A stretch of DNA of 64,000 nucleotides from Micromonospora sp. H61 (GTDB taxonomy: Bacteria; Actinomycetota; Actinomycetes; Mycobacteriales; Micromonosporaceae): assembly GCF_018070325.1 (NCBI RefSeq), contig NZ_JAGPXY010000003.1, positions 1 through 64,000 on the forward strand, given 5' to 3'. Within the stretch, counting starts at the first letter, position 1. Every line of letters begins with the position of its first letter. Under the pieces are notes generated by a model. It ran no database searches and was not told where the DNA came from. It was given only the letters and a program-made list of their open reading frames with translations. Both the position numbers and the translations under genes were made by a program. Positions 15,867 to 23,919 of this stretch are shown in pieces.

Positions 15867-16988
15867 TCACGAGCGGGAGCAGGTTGCCCCGTTGAGCGAG
15901 AAGCTGGTCGGCGACGAGTACGAGCCGCTCAGCGTCCCCTGGTAGCCGAAGCTGGCCGTGCCCCCGGGTGCGACCGACCCGTTGTGACCGACGTTCCGGG
16001 CGGTCACCGTCGACCCGCTCTGGCTCACCGTGGCGTTCCAGGCGTTGGTGACCTGCTGCCCGCCGGGCAGGCCGTAGGTGAGCGTCCAACCGTTGATCGC
16101 GCTGGACCCGGTGTTGGTGATCTGCACGTCGGCCGTGAAGCCGTTGTTCCACGAGTTCGCCGTGTACTTCACCGCGCAGCTCGCGCCACCGCCCGGCGGC
16201 GGGGTCGTCGGGTCGGTCGGCGGCTGGCCGCCCCCGTTGACGTTGGCCGAGAACGAGGTCACCGCGAGGCCGACGCCGCCCTGCCACGGCTCGAAGCCGG
16301 CCTGGATGCTGGTCAGGTACCAGGAGTTGGTGATCGCGCCCCGGTTGCGGGTGTCGTTGATGAAGTCCAGCACGCTGAAGTTCAGGCTGGAGATCGCCGA
16401 CGACGCCACGTAGGAGATGACGTTGTTGGAGCCGTTGCTGCCCCGCCAGACCTCCCAGGTGCGGCCGGCCAGGTTCGTGGTGCCGACGACCGAGCCGATG
16501 GGCTGGATCGGACCCTGCCGGTTGAGCCAGATCATGATCTCCATCTGGTTCACCCCGTCCCGCTTCGGCGACGGGTCCAGCCAGATGTCGTACGACGCGT
16601 TGTAGGTGGCGCCGCTGACGTAGCGGTAGGAGATGCTGCTGGTGGCGCTGCTGATCTGACTGACCTGGATCGGCAGGTTCGTGCCGGGGGAGCAGTTGGT
16701 GTAGTGACAACCGAGGAACACCGAGGGGTACGCGGTGGGCGCCCCGTTGGTGGGGCTACTGCCGTTCTGAGTAATGATCTCGAAGCCGTTGTTGGTGGCG
16801 TTGATGCACTGCTGGGCGGTGGTGCCCCAGCGGTTGTTCTGCACCACGTAGCGGCCCTGGATGACTGTCGAGCCGTACTGTTCGCAGATCTGGGTGTCGG
16901 CGGAGGCGCTGCCGCCGAGGGCTACTGCCACCAGCGAACTGGCGACCAGCAACCCGGCGGCGGCCAGGGCCCGAAGTTGACGTTTCAT
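15867..16988 (-). CDS. secreted GH12 endoglucanase/xyloglucanase with CBM2
   Basis: A 373-aa exported beta-glucanase. The signal peptide runs to about residue 31 (MKRQLRALAA start, ASA-DT cleavage). The GH12 beta-jelly-roll covers about 32-250: DGVNQMEIMIWLN carries the nucleophile Glu150 and AGFEPWQGG the acid/base Glu233. A Gly/Pro/Thr linker leads to a CBM2 cellulose-binding module (about 272-373; CAVKYTANSWNNGFTADV, GWTLTYGLPGGQQV, CS at the end, with the usual terminal Cys pair). ATG at 16988 has a GAGGAG Shine-Dalgarno. A near-consensus CebR operator 51 bp upstream of the start predicts induction by cello-oligosaccharides. Confidence 0.93.
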   Translation of the reverse strand: MKRQLRALAAAGLLVASSLVAVALGGSASADTQICEQYGSTVIQGRYVVQNNRWGTTAQQCINATNNGFEIITQNGSSPTNGAPTAYPSVFLGCHYTNCSPGTNLPIQVSQISSATSSISYRYVSGATYNASYDIWLDPSPKRDGVNQMEIMIWLNRQGPIQPIGSVVGTTNLAGRTWEVWRGSNGSNNVISYVASSAISSLNFSVLDFINDTRNRGAITNSWYLTSIQAGFEPWQGGVGLAVTSFSANVNGGGQPPTDPTTPPPGGGASCAVKYTANSWNNGFTADVQITNTGSSAINGWTLTYGLPGGQQVTNAWNATVSQSGSTVTARNVGHNGSVAPGGTASFGYQGTLSGSYSSPTSFSLNGATCSRS

Positions 16989-17038
16989 GACACTCCTCGA
17001 CTCGGCGCGTGCCGGGCGCCGGATGTGGTGGGGCAGTG

Positions 17039-17052
17039 CGGGAGCGCTCCCA
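17039..17052. promoter_or_regulatory. CebR-type operator upstream of the GH12 gene
   Basis: CGGGAGCGCTCCCA matches 13 of 14 positions of the palindromic CebR box TGGGAGCGCTCCCA known from Streptomyces and other actinomycetes. CebR is a LacI-family repressor released by cellobiose or cellotriose. The site is 51-64 bp before the GH12 start codon. Confidence 0.8.
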
Positions 17053-17287
17053 CGCTCAACGACACATTTACATGTCTGAAACTGCTGCGCAACCGTCCGC
17101 GTCGAACTGGTGAATTGTGAGGATTGCCATGCCCCGCCGGACGGCTGGCCACACACGGCCAGCCAAGCGGCGCGGGCCACCGACGAGCGGCGGGGTACGG
17201 GCCGATTGGGCCTGGTGTGCGCCGATCGCTCCGAGTAGCGTGTTGCCTCCAACGCGTGCCGCTCCCCCTCCGGAGGCGTACACCACC

Positions 17288-18394
17288 ATGGGTGGCTCCC
17301 CCCTGCGCATCCTCGTCGTCGGCGCGGGCATCGCCGGCCTGGCCGTCGCCAGGGCACTGCGCCTGGCTGGCTTCCGGCCCGACGTCACCGACAAGCTGCC
17401 GCCGGGGGAGTCCACCGAGACCGGTCTCTACCTGCCCGGCAACGCCGCCCGCGCGCTACACCGGCTCGACCTGCACGACCCGGTCCGGCCGATCGGTCAG
17501 GTGATCCGCCGGCAGCGGTTCTTCGACGCCGCGGGCGCGCAACTCTGCGAGGTCGACCTCGACGCACTCTGGGCCGGCGTCGGCGAGTGCCGGGCGCTGC
17601 CCCGGGCCGACCTGTACCGGGTGCTGCTCAGCGGTGCCGGCGGCGCCGTCCGGCACGGCGCCGAGGTCCGCACCCTGGACCTGCTCCCGGGCGCTGTCGG
17701 CGTCACCTTCACCGACGGCACCACCACGGAGTACGACCTGGTCATCGGCGCCGACGGGCCACGTTCCTCGGTCCGTGCGCTGGCCGCGCTCGGTGGGCCG
17801 CCGCGCCCGGTCGGGCAGGTGGTCTACCGGGCCGTCCTGCGCGACGGCCCACCGGTCACCGAGTGGACCGCACTGCTCGGCCAGCGCTCCGGGTTCCTGA
17901 TGGTGCCGATCGGTGCCGGGCGGCTGCACCTCTACGCCGACGAGGCCGGCACCGAGGAACCCGCCGACCCGCTGACCCGGCTGCGGGACCTCTTCGCCGA
18001 CTACCGCGGCCCGGTACCCGAGGTGCTGGCGGCCCTCGACGAGGTGCACGTCGGGATCACCGACGAGGTGGAGTTGGGTCGCTGGCACCGGGGGCGGGTC
18101 CTGCTGGTCGGCGACGCGGCGCACGCCACCGCGCCGACGCTGTCGCAGGGTGCGGCCATGGCCCTGGAGGACGCCGTGGTGCTGGCCGAGTCGCTGCGGG
18201 CCGCCAACAGCGTGGAAGCGGCGCTCGTGGCGTACGAAAGTCGTCGCCGTCCGCGTACCCGATGGGTGCGGGACCGGACCCGGGACCGCAACCGCACCAG
18301 GGACGTCCCGCCGGCGCTGCGCGACCCGCTGCTGCGCGGACGCGGCGACCGGATCTTCGGGGAGCACTACCGGCTCCTGCTCGGCCCGCTGTAG
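17288..18394 (+). CDS. FAD-dependent monooxygenase (PHBH fold)
   Basis: An aromatic-hydroxylase-type flavoprotein of 368 aa. The three family motifs are present: GxGxxG in ILVVGAGIAGLAVARAL at the N-terminus, the DG motif in DLVIGADGPRSSVR, and the GD motif in GRVLLVGDAAHATAPTLSQG that binds the FAD ribityl chain. A C-terminal Arg-rich tail (RRRPRTRWVRDRTRDRNRTRD) is typical of this subgroup. ATG at 17288 is preferred because GGAGG lies about 12 nt upstream and the Rossmann strand starts right after; an upstream in-frame extension from 17117 looks non-coding. Substrate unknown. The ctaD gene follows 130 bp later. Confidence 0.87.
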   Translation: MGGSPLRILVVGAGIAGLAVARALRLAGFRPDVTDKLPPGESTETGLYLPGNAARALHRLDLHDPVRPIGQVIRRQRFFDAAGAQLCEVDLDALWAGVGECRALPRADLYRVLLSGAGGAVRHGAEVRTLDLLPGAVGVTFTDGTTTEYDLVIGADGPRSSVRALAALGGPPRPVGQVVYRAVLRDGPPVTEWTALLGQRSGFLMVPIGAGRLHLYADEAGTEEPADPLTRLRDLFADYRGPVPEVLAALDEVHVGITDEVELGRWHRGRVLLVGDAAHATAPTLSQGAAMALEDAVVLAESLRAANSVEAALVAYESRRRPRTRWVRDRTRDRNRTRDVPPALRDPLLRGRGDRIFGEHYRLLLGPL

Positions 18395-18524
18395 GCCCGT
18401 AGTAGATCGTGTCACGCCACCCCACGCGGCGCTGCGACCTGCCGGGGACTATCCTCCTTGCGGATGACGGCCCGCCGATAACCAGCGTGTGCCGAGCGGG
18501 ACAACCGAGAACCGGAGGCCACTC

Positions 18525-20285
18525 GTGACCACCGTCGCACCCAAGCCGGTCGTGACCCGGCCCTGGCCGGTCCGGGAGCCGGTCAAGGGGTCGGCCATCG
18601 CGCGGCTGCTGCGAACCACGGACGCGAAGCAAATCGGGATCATGTACATGATCACCGCGTTCGTGTTCTTCATGATCGGTGGCCTGATGGCTCTGGTCAT
18701 GCGTGCTGAGCTGGCCCGACCCGGGCTGCAGTTCCTGTCGCCCGAGCAGTACAACCAGCTCTTCACGATGCACGGCACGATCATGTTGCTGTTCTTCGCG
18801 ACGCCGATCGTGTTCGCGTTCGCGAACTACATCGTGCCGATCCAGATCGGCGCGCCCGACGTCTCCTTCCCCCGGCTGAACAGCTTCGCCTACTGGCTGT
18901 ACCTGTTCGGCGGGACGATGGCGACCGCCGGATTCATCACCCCGGGTGGCGCCGCTGACTTCGGCTGGTTCGCGTACGCGCCGCTGAGCAGCGTCGAGCA
19001 CTCGCCGGGCGTCGGCGCCAACATGTGGATCATGGGTCTGGCCATCTCCGGCCTGGGCACCATCCTCGGCGCCGTGAACATGATCACCACGGTGCTGACC
19101 CTGCGCGCGCCCGGCATGACCATGTTCCGGATGCCGATCTTCACGTGGAACATCCTGGTCACCAGCCTCCTGGTGATCCTGGTCTTCCCGCTGCTGGCCG
19201 CCGCGCTCTTCGCGCTCGCCGCGGACCGCATCCTCGGCGCGCACGTGTACGACCCGGCAACCGGTGGGCCGATGCTCTGGCAGCACCTGTTCTGGTTCTT
19301 CGGGCACCCCGAGGTCTACATCGTGGCGTTGCCGTTCTTCGGCATCATCAGCGAGGTCATCCCGGTCTTCTCCCGCAAGCCGATCTTCGGCTACAAGGGT
19401 CTGGTCGCCGCGACCGTCGCGATCGCCGCGCTCTCCATGAGCGTCTGGGCGCACCACATGTTCGCCACCGGTCAGGTGCTGCTGCCGTTCTTCAGCTTCC
19501 TGAGCTACCTGATCGCCGTGCCGACCGGTATGAAGTTCTTCAACTGGATCGGCACCATGTGGCGGGGCCAGATCAGCTTCGAGACGCCCATGCTCTGGGC
19601 GGTCGGCTTCCTGGTCACCTTCCTGTTTGGTGGTCTCACCGGTGTGCTGCTGGCCAGCCCGCCGATCGACTTCCACGTGTCGGACTCGTACTTCGTGGTG
19701 GCGCACTTCCACTACGTGCTCTTCGGCACCATCGTGTTCGCCGTCTTCGCGGGCATCTACTTCTGGTTCCCGAAGATGTTCGGCCGGATGCTCGACGAGC
19801 GCCTCGGCAAGGTGCACTTCTGGCTCACCATGATCGGCTTCCACACCACGTTCCTGGTGCAGCACTGGCTCGGCAACGAGGGCATGCCCCGTCGGTACGC
19901 CGACTACCTGCCCAGCGACGGCTTCACCACGCTGAACACGATCTCCACGATCGGTGCGTTCATCACCGGTATCTCCACGCTGCCGTTCATCTACAACTGC
20001 TGGAAGTCGTACAAGACCGGCCCGGTGGTCGAGGTGAACGACCCCTGGGGTCACGGCAACTCGCTGGAGTGGGCGACCAGCAGCCCGCCGCCGCTGCGCA
20101 ACTTCGACCGGATGCCGCGGATCCGTTCCGAGCGGCCGGCGTTCGACGCGAAGTTCCCGGAGTTGGCGGCCGGTGGCCAGAGCCTGGCCGGCCCGCCGGA
20201 GGGTGGCGCCAAGCCCCTCACCAGCGAGTCGGACGGCGGAGCCAGCTACCGCGAGGACACCGCGAGCGACGTCGACCGGCACTGA
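18525..20285 (+). CDS. ctaD: cytochrome c oxidase subunit I
   Basis: The core subunit of the aa3 terminal oxidase, an integral membrane protein of 586 aa with 12 predicted helices that holds haem a, haem a3 and CuB. Visible ligands and signatures are HPEVY in [17 protein letters not shown], the CuB His pair in [11 protein letters not shown], and the haem His pair in [14 protein letters not shown] at 18525 ([16 protein letters not shown]) is chosen over GTG 18489 since GGAGG at 18513-18517 is well placed and actinobacterial homologues begin this way. In this phylum ctaD commonly stands apart from ctaC/ctaE, as here. The tail after the last helix is hydrophilic and variable. Confidence 0.96.
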   Translation: MTTVAPKPVVTRPWPVREPVKGSAIARLLRTTDAKQIGIMYMITAFVFFMIGGLMALVMRAELARPGLQFLSPEQYNQLFTMHGTIMLLFFATPIVFAFANYIVPIQIGAPDVSFPRLNSFAYWLYLFGGTMATAGFITPGGAADFGWFAYAPLSSVEHSPGVGANMWIMGLAISGLGTILGAVNMITTVLTLRAPGMTMFRMPIFTWNILVTSLLVILVFPLLAAALFALAADRILGAHVYDPATGGPMLWQHLFWFFGHPEVYIVALPFFGIISEVIPVFSRKPIFGYKGLVAATVAIAALSMSVWAHHMFATGQVLLPFFSFLSYLIAVPTGMKFFNWIGTMWRGQISFETPMLWAVGFLVTFLFGGLTGVLLASPPIDFHVSDSYFVVAHFHYVLFGTIVFAVFAGIYFWFPKMFGRMLDERLGKVHFWLTMIGFHTTFLVQHWLGNEGMPRRYADYLPSDGFTTLNTISTIGAFITGISTLPFIYNCWKSYKTGPVVEVNDPWGHGNSLEWATSSPPPLRNFDRMPRIRSERPAFDAKFPELAAGGQSLAGPPEGGAKPLTSESDGGASYREDTASDVDRH

Positions 20286-20305
20286 CGCGCAAAGCTCAGC
20301 AGTAC

Positions 20306-20345
20306 GACGGGCGCCGCCCCCGGGACACCGGGAGCGGCGCCCGTC
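20306..20345 (+). terminator. terminator of ctaD
   Basis: GACGGGCGCCGC (20306-20317) and GCGGCGCCCGTC (20334-20345) form a perfect 12-bp stem starting 20 nt after the ctaD stop. Confidence 0.8.
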
Positions 20346-20363
20346 GCCATGTCCAGCCCGCTG

Positions 20364-20549
20364 TCACTCTCGCGTCTGGCCTCGTTCCCGCAGTTCCATC
20401 CCGTTGACCGGCGGCTGCCATCCACCACGCGGGCCCGGCCTGGTCCGCCTGTCCGGCTGCTTGAACCACCGCGACAGGCGCCGGTCGGCGATCACCTCGA
20501 CCGCCGCCAGCCGGCACACATGCTCACAACGCATATACCTGTGAGTCAT
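20364..20549 (-). CDS. possible 61-aa small protein starting within the palindrome
   Basis: I do not recognise this product. The ORF starts MTHRYMRCEHVCRLAAVEV and continues IADRRLSRWFKQPDR, then a Pro/Gly/Arg-rich tail. About 28 consecutive codons from the tenth onward end in G or C, as in real genes of this genome. A GAGG Shine-Dalgarno (20557-20560) lies 7 nt before the ATG. Both the SD and the start fall inside the 38-bp palindrome. The basic Arg/Trp-rich centre could be a small nucleic-acid-binding peptide. It may also be a chance ORF in the ctaD 3' region. Confidence 0.35.
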   Translation of the reverse strand: MTHRYMRCEHVCRLAAVEVIADRRLSRWFKQPDRRTRPGPRGGWQPPVNGMELRERGQTRE

Positions 20550-20570
20550 ATTTATGCCTCACAGGTATAT
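20533..20570. repeat. 38-bp near-perfect AT-rich palindrome
   Basis: The left arm ATATACCTGTGAGTCATA (20533-20550) and right arm TATGCCTCACAGGTATAT (20553-20570) are complementary at 17 of 18 positions around a TT centre. The low GC content stands out sharply from its surroundings. On both strands it encodes M-x-H-R-Y after a GAG-like Shine-Dalgarno. It may be an operator, an RNA switch or a mobile-element end. Confidence 0.8.
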
Positions 20571-20697
20571 CGCTCGTCGGCACTACCGCCACCCGGAGAT
20601 GCGCCCCGCAGGAGCGACGCCGGCTCCGTAAGCCAGGCGGGCCAAAGCAGGCCCAGCCGGACCAGGCGGAGGACAGCTTGCTGCGACGGTGGGGCCG

Positions 20698-21915
20698 TCA
20701 GCGGGCGGCGGGGGTCAGGTCGGCCTCGGCGGGCGGCGGGGTGGCCGCTTCGGCGATGCGGCGGCGGCGCAGCTCGATCGGGAGCACCACCACTGTGACC
20801 AGAGCGCCGAGCGCACCGGTCACCACGAAGCCCCAGAGTGGCGCGCTGGCGTCGATCACCGCGCCGGCGAGCGGCGCGCCGACCGCGATGCCGACGGTGA
20901 CCGCGGAGCCGTGCAGACCCATCGCCTCACCGCGTACCTCGGCCGGAACCAGGCGGCTGACCGCGTCCGAGCCGGCCGCGATGGTCGGCGCGCAGAGCGC
21001 TCCGGCGGGGATCAGCGCCAGGCACAGCAGCCACCAGTGCGCACCGCCCAACCCCACCGGAATGGTGCACACTGCCAGTGCGGCGGTCAGCGTCAGCGGG
21101 GAGAACGAGCGGTGTACGGCCCCGTAGGCGAAACCGCCGGCCAGCGAGGCGACCGCCCAGATGGCCAGGACCACGCCGGTCCAGCCGACCTCGCCGCTGG
21201 CCCGCAGGACGGCGACCACCGCCACGTCGGTGCCCCCGAGCACCAGGGTCGCCGCCGCGCTGAGCGCCAGGACGGCGAGCAGTCGGGGGGTCAGCCACTC
21301 CCGGCGCGGCACCCGGCGTTGTGGGCCGGTGGGCTCGGTGGCCTCCCGGATCGGTGGGTTGACCACCCACAGGGCGATCCCGGCGGCGACGATGCCGCCA
21401 CCGACCAGGTACATGGTGGTCTGCGCGGAGATCGCGGTGACCAGGGCCACCGCCAACGCCGGGCCGATCATGAAGGACAGCTCCACCGACATCGAGTCCA
21501 GTGCGTAGGCCGGTCGGCGTTGGTCCTCGGGGACCAGTGCGGCGATCGACTGACGGACCACGGAGAAGATGGGCAGGGCCAGGGAGCCGGCCACGAAGGC
21601 GGCCGGCAGGAGCACGGGGTACGCCAGCGTCGGCGCGGTGGACCAGAAGATCGCCTCGGCGATGGCGGTGAGCACCAGGACCGGGCGCAGTCCACGCCGG
21701 TCCACGAGTCGGCCGAGCAACGGCCCGCCGATCGCCGCGCCCACTGTGACCGCCGCACCCACCAGGCCGGCCGCCCCGTAGCCCCGATCAAGATCGAGCA
21801 CCACGTGGAAGGTCAACGTCACCCCGGTCGCGGTGAGCGGGATGCGGGCGAGGACGGCAACCAGTAGCAGCGACCGCAGACCGGGCAGGGCGAGCGCCCG
21901 CCGGTAAGGCTTCAT
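20698..21915 (-). CDS. MFS transporter
   Basis: A major facilitator superfamily membrane protein of about 405 aa with 12 predicted helices. The loop-2/3 motif appears as GPLLGRLVDRRGLRPVLV, the usual GxLaDrxGrrpv element. It belongs to the drug/metabolite efflux-type MFS group by general pattern, but no substrate can be read. The start is uncertain: ATG 21915 (MKPYRRALALPG) begins directly at the first helix, while GTG 21921 and ATG 21945 are in frame upstream; GGAGG around 21932-21936 favours 21921 or 21915. It lies 70 bp after pncA on the same strand, so it could be the last gene of the pncB-pncA unit. Confidence 0.85.
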   Translation of the reverse strand: MKPYRRALALPGLRSLLLVAVLARIPLTATGVTLTFHVVLDLDRGYGAAGLVGAAVTVGAAIGGPLLGRLVDRRGLRPVLVLTAIAEAIFWSTAPTLAYPVLLPAAFVAGSLALPIFSVVRQSIAALVPEDQRRPAYALDSMSVELSFMIGPALAVALVTAISAQTTMYLVGGGIVAAGIALWVVNPPIREATEPTGPQRRVPRREWLTPRLLAVLALSAAATLVLGGTDVAVVAVLRASGEVGWTGVVLAIWAVASLAGGFAYGAVHRSFSPLTLTAALAVCTIPVGLGGAHWWLLCLALIPAGALCAPTIAAGSDAVSRLVPAEVRGEAMGLHGSAVTVGIAVGAPLAGAVIDASAPLWGFVVTGALGALVTVVVLPIELRRRRIAEAATPPPAEADLTPAAR

Positions 21916-21985
21916 GTTCACGTGGGTCCGTACCTCCGGCGACATCTTCGACCGGTGGCGGCCCCTTGGCCAACCAATTAGCGCC

Positions 21986-22567
21986 TCATGCGGCCCTGAT
22001 CACAGGCTGGCCGTGCATGATCACCCCGGCGCCCTCCATCGCGCGCAGGGCCACGTCGGTGGTTGCCGGGGCGACGGCGGCGGTCAGCTCCAGCAGCACG
22101 GTGGTGGCGAAACCCTCCCGGGCGGCGTCCAGCGCGGTCGCCCGGACGCAGTGGTCAGTGGCGATGCCGACCACGTCGACCCGGTCCACGTCGCGCCGAC
22201 GCAGCCAGTCGGCCAGGCACTCGCCGTCGTCGGCATGGCCCTCGAAACCGGAGTACGCGGCCGCGTGCTCGCCCTTGTGAAAGATCGCCTCGACCCGGGC
22301 GGTGTCCAGTTCCGGGTGGAACTCCGAACCGGTGGTGCCGACCACGCAGTGCCGGGGCCAGGACTCCACGAAGTCCGGCGGATCGCCGAAGTGGGCACCC
22401 GGGTCGACGTGGTAGTCCTTGGTGGCGACCACGTGCGTCCACCGGTCCGGCTCGGCGGCCAGTAACCGGGAGATGCCGGCGGCCACCCCTGCGCCGCCGG
22501 CGACGGCAAGCGAGCCGCCCTCGCAGAAGTCGTTCTGCACGTCCACGATGATCAGCGCGTTGGCCAT
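21986..22567 (-). CDS. pncA: nicotinamidase
   Basis: A 193-aa isochorismatase-fold amidase that deamidates nicotinamide to nicotinate in NAD salvage. The catalytic triad is present: Asp9 (LIIVDVQNDF), Lys98 (AIFHKGEHAA) and Cys140 (GIATDHCVRATAL). Metal ligands are Asp51, His53 and His59 in KDYHVDPGAHF, with His73 in PRHC. Homologues in mycobacteria activate pyrazinamide. The gene follows pncB by 49 bp on the same strand, which links the two consecutive salvage steps. Confidence 0.95.
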   Translation of the reverse strand: MANALIIVDVQNDFCEGGSLAVAGGAGVAAGISRLLAAEPDRWTHVVATKDYHVDPGAHFGDPPDFVESWPRHCVVGTTGSEFHPELDTARVEAIFHKGEHAAAYSGFEGHADDGECLADWLRRRDVDRVDVVGIATDHCVRATALDAAREGFATTVLLELTAAVAPATTDVALRAMEGAGVIMHGQPVIRAA

Positions 22568-22616
22568 CGGGGGGTTTCCTCTCTCCGCACGTCGGTCGGT
22601 GGCGCTCGGGGATGAC

Positions 22617-23903
22617 TCAGCCAGCGGGTACGACGGTGACCGGCACGGCCGGGTCGCCGGCCGAGAGCTTCAGTCCCTCCCACGGGATGGAGATCAGGCA
22701 CTCCCGCAGGTGTTCCCGTGACTCGTCGAGGGTGGGCAGCGACACCGACTCACCGGCGACCACGTACGACTGCTGGAGCACGCGGTCGTTGGGCTGCCGG
22801 TCGGGGACGCCCTGCGGGACGATGACCTCCTCGGTGGCGGTGCCGGTCGGCTTGTGCCGGCGGACCGCGACCTTCCGGCCGCCGATGGTGGCCTTGTGCT
22901 CGGAGCGTTTCACCACCGGCCGTCCCTCGACCTCGACCAGTTTGTAGACCAGCCCGGCGGTCGGTGCCCCGGAGCCGGTGACCACTGCCGTGCCGGCGCC
23001 GTACATGTCCACCGGTTCGGCGGCCAGCGAGGCGATCGCGTACTCGTCCAGGTCACCGGAGACTATGATCTTGGTCTCGGTGGCGCCCAGCGAGTCGAGC
23101 AACTCCCGGGACTGCTGAGCGATCACCGCGAGGTCGCCGGAGTCGATCCGTACCGCCCGCAGGTCCGGCCCGGCCACCGCGATGGCGTTGCGGATGCCCT
23201 GGCTGATGTCGTATGTGTCGACCAGCAGCGTGGTGTCCTTGCCCAGCGTGGCGACCTGCGAGGCGAACGCCGCCCGCTCGTCGTCGTGCAGCAGGGTGAA
23301 CGCGTGCGCCGCCGTGCCCGCCGTCGGGATGCCGTAGCGCGCGCCGGCGGCGAGGTTCGACGTGAACCGGAACCCGGCCAGGTACGCGGCCCGCGCCGCG
23401 GCCACCGCCGCCTCCTCGTGTGCCCGACGCGACCCCATCTCGATCAGCGTCCGGCCCCGCGCCGCTGTCACCATCCGGGCCGCCGCGGCGGCCACCGCGC
23501 AGTCGTGGTTGAGCACTGACAGCGCCAGCGTCTCCAGCACCACACACTCGGCGAAGCCGCCGGAGACGGTGAGGATCGGTGAACCGGGGAAGAACAGCTC
23601 ACCCTCGGCGTACCCGTCGATGTCGCCGGTGAAGCGGTAGTCGGTGAGCCACGCCGCCGCCGTCTCGTCGACCACCCCGGTCCGCAACAGGAACTCCACC
23701 TCGGTGGGGTCGAACCGGAAGTCGCGGATCAGCTCGATCAGTCGGGCCGTCCCGGCGACCACGCCGTACCGGCGCCCGCTGGGCAGCCTGCGGCTGAACA
23801 CCTCGAAGACACACCGGCGGTCGGCGGTGCCGTCCTTCAGTGCCGCGCTGACCATTGTCAGCTCGTAGTGGTCGGTCAGGAGCGCGGGGCGGTGGATGCT
23901 CAC
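22617..23903 (-). CDS. pncB: nicotinate phosphoribosyltransferase
   Basis: A 428-aa enzyme that joins nicotinate to PRPP to make nicotinate mononucleotide. Family features include the N-terminal LLTDHYELTMVSAAL, the FEVFSRRLPSGRRYGVVAG segment, LLVDTYDISQGIRNAI in the barrel, and VRIDSGDLAVIAQQ with SGDLDEYAI for phosphate binding. It heads the pncB-pncA pair. In Mycobacterium tuberculosis pncB1 also sits next to clpS, and here clpS lies 4.6 kb away with two genes between, so the arrangement looks inherited. Confidence 0.94.
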   Translation of the reverse strand: MSIHRPALLTDHYELTMVSAALKDGTADRRCVFEVFSRRLPSGRRYGVVAGTARLIELIRDFRFDPTEVEFLLRTGVVDETAAAWLTDYRFTGDIDGYAEGELFFPGSPILTVSGGFAECVVLETLALSVLNHDCAVAAAAARMVTAARGRTLIEMGSRRAHEEAAVAAARAAYLAGFRFTSNLAAGARYGIPTAGTAAHAFTLLHDDERAAFASQVATLGKDTTLLVDTYDISQGIRNAIAVAGPDLRAVRIDSGDLAVIAQQSRELLDSLGATETKIIVSGDLDEYAIASLAAEPVDMYGAGTAVVTGSGAPTAGLVYKLVEVEGRPVVKRSEHKATIGGRKVAVRRHKPTGTATEEVIVPQGVPDRQPNDRVLQQSYVVAGESVSLPTLDESREHLRECLISIPWEGLKLSAGDPAVPVTVVPAG

Positions 23904-23919
23904 CGCCCCAGCCTAAGGT

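Larger units (their letters stand above)
20286..20697. other. 412-bp convergent intergenic region
   Basis: This gap between the converging ctaD and MFS genes holds the ctaD terminator, a minus-strand small ORF and an AT-rich 38-bp palindrome (both listed). From about 20571 to 20697 I see only GC-rich sequence with no supported gene; a 25-codon plus-strand ORF begins inside the palindrome at 20554. Confidence 0.6.

Noticed and set aside
17053..17287. N-terminal extension of the FAD monooxygenase from 17117
   Set aside because: The extra residues are Arg/Pro/Ala-rich and unlike the family; GGAGG before 17288 supports the shorter start.
18057..20282. 741-codon minus-strand open frame
   Set aside because: It is antisense to ctaD and the FAD monooxygenase; its composition (His, Asp, Glu, Arg, Val rich) is that of a shadow frame.
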